Origin: Thioalkalivibrio sp. ALJ12
Lineage (GTDB): Bacteria; Pseudomonadota; Gammaproteobacteria; Ectothiorhodospirales; Ectothiorhodospiraceae
Assembly: GCF_000378305.1 (NCBI RefSeq)
Contig: NZ_KB899540.1
Location: 253,924-317,923, forward strand
Direction of reading: 5' to 3'
DNA: 64,000 nt
Under the pieces are notes generated by a model. The model ran no database searches and had not been told where the DNA came from. It saw nothing but the letters and a program-made list of their open reading frames with translations. Shown here one piece after another: positions 57,746 through 64,000 of the stretch (position 1 is its first letter; every line of letters starts with the position of its first letter). Position numbers and translations under genes: made by a program.

Positions 57746-58957
57746 ATGGACACGACGACCATCGACAGTCTGCTCCAGGAAATGGACCTCACCGCGCACC
57801 TGTCGGAGTCCGCCCGCGCGGAACTGGCCCAGGCATGCGCGAGCCCGGAGCTGCCCGCCGGCAAGCGGCTGCGGCCCAAGGACGTAGCGGACCGGCACCT
57901 GTTTCTGCTGAGCGGCCAACTGGTACGCGTCAGCGGCGGCACCCCTTCGCGCATTACCGTCAGCGATGGCAACAGCGAGCCGCCCCTGCAGATGTTCGAC
58001 GGCGGGGCCGGCCAGCACGATTTCATCATCACCGAAAAGCCCTGCCGCATGCTGGAGGTGCCCACAGGGGCGCTGGAGCAGGCCCACAGTGCCTCGCTGG
58101 TAATGCACGACACCGAGCTGGATGACACGGAAGGCGCCTTTTTCGGCGAGCTGTACGACTTGATCACCAGCAATCGTCTGGAGCTGCCGACCATGCCCGA
58201 GGTCGCCCTGCGCATCCAGGAGCTGACCAAGGATCCAGACGCGGACATCGACAAGCTGACCGATGTCATCCAGCGCGACGGGACCATCGCCGGGGCCTTG
58301 TTGCACGCCACGAACAGCCCGCTGTTCCGCGGCTCGCAGCAGATCCAGTCGGTACGGGACGCGGTCACGCGCCTGGGCTTTCGCAATACCCGCATGCTGG
58401 CCATGAACATGGCTATGCGACAGGCCTTCAAGGCCCGTCATGCGGCTACACGCGAGGCGATGGAGGCGGTCTGGCAGCACGGGGTACTGCAATCGGCCTA
58501 TGCCTATCTGGTGGCCGACTCCCTGAAGCTGCTGGACCGTGAGCGCGCGTTGCTCGCCGGCCTGGTGGCCGGCATCGGGGCCGTCCCGATCATCCAGTTC
58601 ATCGAGGTACGCGAGGACCACCCGGAGCCCGAGCGGGTGGCCCGTCTGGTTCGCCGCCTGCGCAATCTGGCCGGCGTACTGGTTATCAACTACTGGGACC
58701 TGGGCGGAGACCTGGTCAATGTCGCGGAGCACAGCAGCGACTGGGGCTACCGGCCGGCGGAACCCGACTATGCCAGCATCGCGCTGGTCGCCCAGTACGC
58801 CGCGCTGCAGGCCGAGGGCAAGGAACTGCCGGCCCCGTCCGAGGTCAAGGCTTTCGAACTCCTGGGCATCGATGCCCCCGCCCCCGGGGAACCGATCGCC
58901 TTCCTGGAGGCCCGGGCCGCCGACCTGGCGGAATTGCAAAAACTCTTTGATATGTAG
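57746..58957 (+). CDS. cNMP-like/HDOD signalling protein, first of a tandem pair
   Basis: A 403-aa protein. An N-terminal cyclic-nucleotide-binding-like region (about 10-125, with LFLLSGQLVRVSGG) precedes an HDOD domain (about 140-330: LPTMPEVALRIQEL, AVTRLGFRNTRMLAMNMAM). The HD pair is lost (AGLVAGIGAVPI), so no hydrolase activity is expected. ATG 57746 is chosen because a GGAA lies at a suitable distance. ATG 57716 would add 10 residues. The second copy follows almost directly. Confidence 0.82.
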   Translation: MDTTTIDSLLQEMDLTAHLSESARAELAQACASPELPAGKRLRPKDVADRHLFLLSGQLVRVSGGTPSRITVSDGNSEPPLQMFDGGAGQHDFIITEKPCRMLEVPTGALEQAHSASLVMHDTELDDTEGAFFGELYDLITSNRLELPTMPEVALRIQELTKDPDADIDKLTDVIQRDGTIAGALLHATNSPLFRGSQQIQSVRDAVTRLGFRNTRMLAMNMAMRQAFKARHAATREAMEAVWQHGVLQSAYAYLVADSLKLLDRERALLAGLVAGIGAVPIIQFIEVREDHPEPERVARLVRRLRNLAGVLVINYWDLGGDLVNVAEHSSDWGYRPAEPDYASIALVAQYAALQAEGKELPAPSEVKAFELLGIDAPAPGEPIAFLEARAADLAELQKLFDM

Positions 58958-58959
58958 AG

Positions 58960-60165
58960 GTGTCGGTGATCGAGGAACGTCTTCCACAACTGGTCCCGTT
59001 CGCCGACCTCGGCGAGCGTGCGCGCCACAAGCTCCTCCAGCACGCCAGCACCCTGGACATCAAGCCCGGCCTGAAGCTGCATGCGCGTGACGAATGGCGC
59101 CACCTGATCTTTCTCCTTGAAGGCCGGGTAATCCTGTCTGACGACGGCCAGTCGGTCATCCTCAAGGGCGGCAGCCCGGAATCCCTGAACCCACTGTTCA
59201 ACGAACGCGATTACCACAGCCACGCGATCGCGGCGAGTAGCGGGCGTATCGCCCTGTTCGACCGCAAGGTCTACGAAAACCTGATCGATGGCGCGCGCGA
59301 AGGTGTGGAGGTCAGCGAGATCGAGCTGTCCGACCTTGAGGGCGAGCTGTTCACCAGCATCTACACCCGCGCCTTCTCCGGCGAACTGCAACTGCCGCAA
59401 TTGCCGGAAGTGGCACTGCACCTGCAGGCGGCGCTGAAGGACCCGGACGTCGATATCGAGCGCGTCACCCGCATCATCGAGGAAGACCCCAGCGTCGCCG
59501 CACGCCTGCTGTCGGTGGCCAACAGCCCGGCGATGGGGAGCCAGCGCGAGGTCTCGCGACTGGCCGATGCGGTCTCCCGTCTCGGCCTCGAACGGACCCG
59601 GCAACTGGTGATGGCGCTCGCTGCGCACCAGGTCTTCATTCGGCGCGACAGCCCCTACCACGGCCTGCTGGAACGCCTGTGGCGGCGTTCGGCCCGCGTC
59701 GCGGCCATCAGCTGCGTACTGGCGGACCAGAGCGAGGCAGTCGATCCGCAAAAGGCTCTGCTGGCCGGGCTGCTGCATCGGGTCGGTGCATTGCCCATCA
59801 TCGGCGAGGTCGCCCGCAGCCACCCCGACCGCAGTGCCGAGGACATCGAGCGCATCCTCTATCGCCTGGAAGGCCTGATCGGCGAACTGGTTGCTCAACA
59901 GTGGGGCCTGGCTTCCGATATCATGGCGGCCATTCGCGATTCCGGTGGCCCGGAAACCGCTACGGCAGCACCCCTGACCGACATCGTGCGCATCGCTCGC
60001 AGCGCCTGCACGCGCGATGGCGACGACGCCCTGGCGGACCGGACGCCACTGGCCAAGTTGAACGCCGTGGCACGATTCGGCTTTGTGCTCGACGACGACG
60101 GCCAGCTGCCGGCAATCGACACGGCCCGCCGCGAGATTGACGCGCTGATCCGCGAGGTCGCCTGA
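58960..60165 (+). CDS. cNMP-like/HDOD signalling protein, second of a tandem pair
   Basis: A 401-aa protein with the same architecture as its upstream neighbour. A cNMP-like domain (IFLLEGRVILSDDGQSV) is followed by an HDOD domain (LPQLPEVALHLQAAL, VANSPAMGSQREVSRLADAVSRLG). The expected HD is HR (AGLLHRVGALPI). Two GTG starts are possible (58960, or 58966 with AGAGG at spacing 5). The tandem copies have diverged strongly, implying an old duplication. lipA begins 66 bp downstream. Confidence 0.82.
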   Translation: MSVIEERLPQLVPFADLGERARHKLLQHASTLDIKPGLKLHARDEWRHLIFLLEGRVILSDDGQSVILKGGSPESLNPLFNERDYHSHAIAASSGRIALFDRKVYENLIDGAREGVEVSEIELSDLEGELFTSIYTRAFSGELQLPQLPEVALHLQAALKDPDVDIERVTRIIEEDPSVAARLLSVANSPAMGSQREVSRLADAVSRLGLERTRQLVMALAAHQVFIRRDSPYHGLLERLWRRSARVAAISCVLADQSEAVDPQKALLAGLLHRVGALPIIGEVARSHPDRSAEDIERILYRLEGLIGELVAQQWGLASDIMAAIRDSGGPETATAAPLTDIVRIARSACTRDGDDALADRTPLAKLNAVARFGFVLDDDGQLPAIDTARREIDALIREVA

Positions 60166-60231
60166 CCCCGATCGCGCCGCTATCGCCCCCTGATCGGGCG
60201 GAGCGACCGCAACCCATTCAGGGAAGACCCT

Positions 60232-61188
60232 ATGACCACTCGAACACGACCCCAACCTGGCGAAAAACAACGCGCCGCCGACAAGGTCGCGCGCATCCCG
60301 GTCAAGATCAGCCCGACCGAGCAGCCGCAGCGCAAACCGAAGTGGATCCGCGCCCAGAGCCAGGCTCGGCCCGAGGTGCAGCGTATCAAGCGCATCCTGC
60401 GCAACCAGAAGCTGCACACCGTCTGCGAAGAGGCGAGCTGCCCGAACCTGGGCGAATGCTTCGCCCACGGCACCGCCACCTTCATGATCATGGGTGACAT
60501 CTGCACCCGCCGCTGCCCGTTCTGCGATGTCGCCCACGGCCGCCCCGAGGCCCTCGACCCCGACGAGCCCCGCCACCTGGCGGAGACCATCCAGGCGCTG
60601 GGCCTGAAGTACGTGGTCATCACCTCGGTGGATCGCGACGACCTCCGTGACGGTGGCGCCGGCCACTTCGTGGACTGCATCCGCGAGGTCCGCACGCTGA
60701 ATCCGAACACGAAGATCGAGATCCTGGTGCCCGACTTCCGCGGCCGCATGGACCGGGCGCTGGAGATCATGCACCAGGCCCCGCCGGACGTCTTCAACCA
60801 CAATCTCGAGACGATCCCGCGGCTTTACCGCGAGGCGCGTCCCGGCGCCGACTATCAATGGTCGCTGGAGCTGCTGAAGCGTTTCCGCGAACAGCACCCC
60901 GGGGTGCCGACCAAGTCCGGTCTGATGCTCGGGCTCGGCGAGACCCGCGAGGAGCTGCTGGAGGTCCTGGCGGACCTGCGCGAACACGGCTGCGACATGC
61001 TGACCCTGGGGCAGTACCTGCAGCCCTCGCGCCATCATCTTCCGGTCACGCGCTTCCTGGCACCGGAGGAGTTCGACGACCTCGGCGAGGCCGCACGCGA
61101 AATGGGCTTCAAGCAGGTGGCCAGCGGTCCCATGGTGCGCTCCTCCTACCACGCCGACCTCCAGGCCCAGGGCCTCGAAACCGCCTGA
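60232..61188 (+). CDS. lipA: Lipoyl synthase
   Basis: A 318-aa radical-SAM enzyme inserting sulfur into octanoyl groups. The auxiliary cluster cysteines are C65, C70 and C76. The radical-SAM cluster is CxxxCxxC C91, C95, C98 (CTRRCPFC). The C-terminal [12 protein letters not shown] contains the serine ligand. Normally it follows lipB on the same strand. Here it is convergent with lipB, separated by composite repeat locus 2. Confidence 0.97.
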   Translation: MTTRTRPQPGEKQRAADKVARIPVKISPTEQPQRKPKWIRAQSQARPEVQRIKRILRNQKLHTVCEEASCPNLGECFAHGTATFMIMGDICTRRCPFCDVAHGRPEALDPDEPRHLAETIQALGLKYVVITSVDRDDLRDGGAGHFVDCIREVRTLNPNTKIEILVPDFRGRMDRALEIMHQAPPDVFNHNLETIPRLYREARPGADYQWSLELLKRFREQHPGVPTKSGLMLGLGETREELLEVLADLREHGCDMLTLGQYLQPSRHHLPVTRFLAPEEFDDLGEAAREMGFKQVASGPMVRSSYHADLQAQGLETA

Positions 61189-61240
61189 CCCGCCCTGTGC
61201 CCCCTCCCGCTGGGGCGCTGTCCCGTGCCCTGAGGCGGGA

Positions 61241-62031
61241 CCTGGTTTGACCTCTGGAGTTTACGGTGGCTTCGGGCCACCGCCTGCCTGCGCTCACTCG
61301 CGAGCGCGCCGCGCCCGTTGTTGATCAAAAACGGGCTTCTTTGCTCGTGCAAAGAAGTAACCAAGAAACACGCCCGGGATTCGCCCAGGAACCTTGCTCC
61401 GGACGCGCCAGGCCGGCGGCGCTGAAACTCGCTTCGCTCAGACAGTCAGCGCCTTCTCCCGGCCTGTCACGCCCTCCACAAGGGGCTCATATCGGGAGGG
61501 AAAGTCAAAACCGACGGTATCCCAGCGCTTCTGCCTATTCCGTACGCCTTAGGGTGCGTTGAGCGCAGCGAAACGCACCGTTCCGACGTTGGGGCAACCC
61601 TGATGCGATTCGCTGCGCTCATCACATCCTACGATGGGGTCTAGGGCCCGCTCGCGGGCGCGGCACGCCAGGGCCGCAGGCCGAGCGTGCCCAGGATGTC
61701 GGAATACCTTGCCTCCATCCATTCGCAAGAACATGAGGATCGCCGTTGTCTTGACCTTATCCCCCCGTATGAAGCCCCTTGCGGAAGGGTTCTCGGGACG
61801 GACGATTCAAAATAGAAACGGGGGCGCTGACTGTCCGAGCGGACCCGAAGGCGTAGCGAGTTTCAGCGCCGCCGGCCCGAGGGTCCTGGAGCAAGGTTCC
61901 CGGGCGGAATCCGGGTGCCCTTCTTTGGGTACTTTCTTGGGCAAGCAAGAAAGTACCTCGCGGCGCGCTGGCGAGACAGCGCTTGGCAGGCGGCCGGCCG
62001 AAGGCACCGTAAACTCCAGAAGCCGAACTAG
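61241..62031. repeat. Composite palindromic repeat, locus 2
   Basis: A 791-bp non-coding locus between convergent lipA and lipB. The left arm (about 61241-61520) matches the reverse complement of locus 1's right arm, and has hairpin CTTCTTTG/CAAAGAAG (61336-61357). The right arm (about 61740-62031) matches the reverse complement of locus 1's left arm, and has hairpin GGTACTTTCTTG/CAAGAAAGTACC (61928-61957). The centre (TTAGGGTGCGTTGAGCGCAG... to ...CTCATCACATCCTAC) is in the same orientation as in locus 1. The final AACTAG supplies the lipB stop codon. ORFs within it are spurious. Confidence 0.85.
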
Positions 62032-62750
62032 TCCCACCCTGAGGGCGCGGGACAACGCCCCAGCGCCAGAACCCGGACAAGCTCAGGCGGCAAAGAGGGT
62101 TCATGCCTGATGCTCGCGACCGCGGCGGGAAACAGCTGTTCGGCTAGATGGGCGAGCAGTTGCTCGCGGACGCGGGTGGCGTCCACCGGGCCGAGCAGAT
62201 GCTGCATGGAGGTCGCGGCGAGGCCGGGATAGCCACAGGGGTTCATGCGCTGAAACGGCGCCAGATCCGGGGCGATGTTCAGCGCCAGCCCATGGATGCT
62301 GCGCCCGTGCCGGATGCGCAGCCCGAGCGCCGCAATCTTGGCCCCGTCCACATATACCCCTGGCGCCTTTTCCCGGCGCTGCGCGTGGATACCCCATTGC
62401 GCGAGCGTATCGATCACCGCCTGCTCCAGGCCTTCGACCAGACGCCGGACCCCGATCCCCAGTCGCGGCAGATCCACCAGCGTGTAGATGACCAGTTGTC
62501 CGGGGCCGTGCCAGGTCACCTGTCCCCCGCGATCGATCGCGATCACCGGCGTCGCGCCGGGGTCCAGCAGATGCTCGGGGCGGCCATTACGGCCCTGGGT
62601 GAAGACGGGGGGGTGTTCAACGCACCAGAACGCGTCCGGCCGGGTCGCATCGCGCTCCCGGGCCTGGAGTTGCATCGCCTGCCAGACAGGTACGTAGGGC
62701 TGCATACCCAGCAGGCGGGCCACGGGCCCGGGGACGAGCGGACCGGTCAC
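62028..62750 (-). CDS. lipB: Octanoyltransferase LipB
   Basis: A 240-aa enzyme transferring octanoate from ACP to lipoyl domains. Catalytic Cys172 (NPCGYPG) and Lys138 ([11 protein letters not shown]) are present, with [13 protein letters not shown] (H81). The start is a GTG overlapping the ybeD stop. Its last codons run to a TAG at the edge of composite repeat locus 2, so the C-terminus ([16 protein letters not shown]...) may be partly shaped by the repeat. Confidence 0.94.
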   Translation of the reverse strand: MTGPLVPGPVARLLGMQPYVPVWQAMQLQARERDATRPDAFWCVEHPPVFTQGRNGRPEHLLDPGATPVIAIDRGGQVTWHGPGQLVIYTLVDLPRLGIGVRRLVEGLEQAVIDTLAQWGIHAQRREKAPGVYVDGAKIAALGLRIRHGRSIHGLALNIAPDLAPFQRMNPCGYPGLAATSMQHLLGPVDATRVREQLLAHLAEQLFPAAVASIRHEPSLPPELVRVLALGRCPAPSGWD

Positions 62751-63016
62751 AGGATCATGCGGACCCGGTCGCAGCGCCCCAGGGCCCGGTAGAGGTCATC
62801 GAGCTGGGCCTGACTGGTCGCGGTGAAGGTGATGGTGATGCCGACGAAACGCCCGCCACTGGAGGCGCGCTGCTGGATCACGGCGTCGTCCGGGTCCGGC
62901 ACATGCTCGGCCACACAGGCCTCCACGGCCTCCAGGAGCTCCGGGTGCGAGTCGCCCATGACCTTGATCGGAAAACGACAGGGAAACTCGATCAGGCTTT
63001 CGCGCTCGTCTGTCAT
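62747..63016 (-). CDS. ybeD: DUF493 family protein YbeD
   Basis: An 89-aa small protein of the DUF493 (YbeD) family with an ACT-like fold. The core is [24 protein letters not shown] and [17 protein letters not shown]. It is constantly found beside lipB. The role is not established, though a link to lipoate or other cofactor metabolism is assumed from context. The ATG overlaps the dat stop, and the stop overlaps the lipB start. Confidence 0.92.
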   Translation of the reverse strand: MTDERESLIEFPCRFPIKVMGDSHPELLEAVEACVAEHVPDPDDAVIQQRASSGGRFVGITITFTATSQAQLDDLYRALGRCDRVRMIL

Positions 63017-63897
63017 GCGCACCCCTCGACTGGTGCCCGGGACGGGTGAGCGTCGCGCTTTGCCTGCTGATACGCGGCATGAACGGCCTGCCAGCCCGGG
63101 CCCGGGACCCCGGCTCCGACCGGATGGCCGTCGAGCCGACAAACCGGCAGGAGCTCCTTGGTGGAACTGGTCAGCCAGATCTCGTCGGCCGCACGCAACT
63201 GGGACTCGGACAGATCACGCTCCACAACATCGAGACCGCACTGGGCGGCCAAGCGCAGGACCAGGGCCCTTGTTACCCCCGGGAGCAGCGATGATGCCAG
63301 CGGAGGCGTAACCAGCGTGCCGTCGACGAGGGCGAACACATTGCTGGCCGCACCCTCCGTCACCTGACCGTCGCGCAACAGGATGGCCTCGACTGCATCC
63401 TGTTCGCGGGCCTCCTGACGCGCGAGCACGTTGGCCAGCAGCGTAGTGGCCTTGATGTCACAGCGGGACCAGCGCGTATCGGGCCCCGTCACCGCCGCGA
63501 CCCCGGCCTGGCGGATCGTGTCCGCCAGGGGCGCGATCGGATTCGCCATCGCAAAGACCGTGGGCGGCCCGCCGGCGGGAAAGGCGTGGTCGCGCGGGGC
63601 AACCCCGCGCGTGACCTGCAGGTACAGCCCGAGATCGATGGGCACATCCCCCTCGTTGCGCCGGACGAGCTCCTCCAGCATGCCCCGCCACTGGTCGAAC
63701 GACAGCGGCGATTCGAGGCGGATGGCGTCCAGCGAGCGCTGCAGCCGCTCAAGGTGTTCCGTCAGCAGAAACAGCTGCCCGGCGTAGCTGGGGATTACCT
63801 CGTAGACCGAGTCCCCGAACAGGAATCCGCGATCCAGCGGGGAGATACGCACCGATTCGAGCGGCATGAAGTCGCCATTGAAATACGCAACGCTCAC
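63013..63897 (-). CDS. dat: D-amino-acid aminotransferase
   Basis: A 294-aa fold-type IV PLP transaminase. It has YFNGDFMPLESVRISPLDRGFLFGDSVYEVI, DIKATTLLANVLARQEA (lysine in IKxTTLL) and EGAASNVFALVDG/SSLLPGVTR, typical of D-alanine transaminase rather than BCAT. It makes D-glutamate/D-alanine for peptidoglycan. The gene lies between the dacA/dacC-type gene and ybeD, as in several gammaproteobacteria. Confidence 0.9.
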   Translation of the reverse strand: MSVAYFNGDFMPLESVRISPLDRGFLFGDSVYEVIPSYAGQLFLLTEHLERLQRSLDAIRLESPLSFDQWRGMLEELVRRNEGDVPIDLGLYLQVTRGVAPRDHAFPAGGPPTVFAMANPIAPLADTIRQAGVAAVTGPDTRWSRCDIKATTLLANVLARQEAREQDAVEAILLRDGQVTEGAASNVFALVDGTLVTPPLASSLLPGVTRALVLRLAAQCGLDVVERDLSESQLRAADEIWLTSSTKELLPVCRLDGHPVGAGVPGPGWQAVHAAYQQAKRDAHPSRAPVEGCA

Positions 63898-63909
63898 ACT
63901 CGCCCCGAG

Positions 63910-63999
63910 TCAGAACGGCCAGACCGAGCGCAGCGACAAGGCAGCACCATCCCATAGGCGACGCACCAGCCCGCCCTCCTCGATCTCTTCAAGGGCGAC
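63910..63999 (-). CDS. C-terminal end of a DacA/DacC-type D-Ala-D-Ala carboxypeptidase (partial)
   Basis: Only the last 29 residues lie in the window: VALEEIEEGGLVRRLWDGAA..., ending LRSVWPF. This is the VALE-xx-EGG-xxx-RLWD amphipathic membrane anchor of low-molecular-weight PBP5/6. The rest lies beyond the right edge. The dacA-dat-ybeD-lipB order supports the call. Paralogue cannot be told from the tail alone. Confidence 0.85.
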   Translation of the reverse strand, partial: VALEEIEEGGLVRRLWDGAALSLRSVWPF

Positions 64000-64000
64000 G

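Noticed and set aside
63749-63955. 68-codon minus-strand frame upstream of dat
   Set aside because: Out of frame with both dat and the recognisable dacA/dacC C-terminus, which it overlaps.

Overview
The window looks like chromosome of a high-GC gammaproteobacterium. Gene order (rpoE-rseABC-mucD-lepA-lepB-rnc-era-recO-pdxJ-acpS, hflKC-hisZ-purA, rnr-rlmB, rpsF-rpsR-rplI-dnaB-alr, dacC-dat-ybeD-lipB) is typical of that class. The GC richness, a BCCT osmolyte transporter, a persulfide dioxygenase and a metZ-type sulfhydrylase suggest a sulfur-oxidising or halo/alkaliphilic Ectothiorhodospiraceae-like organism (Thioalkalivibrio is my guess). That assignment is inference. Most of the window is housekeeping DNA. 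There is no phage, CRISPR array, rRNA or intact IS transposase.

Layout. 0.2-2.8 kb: glycine-zipper lipoprotein, BCCT transporter and a YbhB-like PEBP protein. 2.8-7.7 kb: the most unusual cluster. A perfect FNR/ANR-type box precedes a beta-CASP metallo-beta-lactamase RNase, a Na/Pi cotransporter and an archaeal-type (Pab1020/Rnl3-like) RNA ligase, with its PIN-domain 'RNA ligase partner' convergent to it. 7.9-9.4 kb: an HDOD protein and a membrane-anchored BLUF photoreceptor. 9.4-18.1 kb: guaBA, a DUF4197 protein, xseA, gltX, a 288-bp inverted-repeat element, a cyclophilin with two plausible starts, and lpxH. 18.1-24.5 kb: composite repeat locus 1, a DUF455 ferritin-like protein, a copper-ATPase locus (copA with non-canonical metal-binding domains, a 43-aa membrane peptide, a Cys-rich exported protein) and cardiolipin synthase. 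24.6-35.5 kb: metZ, alr, dnaB, rplI, DUF2232, rpsR, rpsF, a three-gene metal/haem insertion, rlmB and rnr. 35.6-40.8 kb: tRNA-Leu(CAG), purA, hisZ and hflCK.

40.9-51.9 kb: a 14-gene co-directional run from rpoE to acpS linking envelope stress (sigma-E, anti-sigma factors, periplasmic protease) to translation, RNA processing and cofactor genes. It has a candidate autoregulatory sigma-E promoter. 52-56 kb: nadB, a palindromic repeat, an fpr-like reductase, mazG and persulfide dioxygenase. 56.4-61.2 kb: a BolA/IbaG protein, an unrecognised ORF overlapping an HEAGH metallopeptidase-like protein, two tandem cNMP-like/HDOD proteins and lipA. 61.2-62.0 kb: composite repeat locus 2, convergently followed by lipB, ybeD, dat and the 3' end of a dacA/dacC-type gene.

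Repeats are a second theme. Three of the convergent gene junctions carry palindromic repeats. The two ~800-bp loci carry the same two arm types in mirrored order, while their central module keeps the same orientation, a signature of past recombination. Three stretches over 300 bp lack genes (16357-16760, 18116-18991, 61189-62027), and all are largely filled by these repeats.
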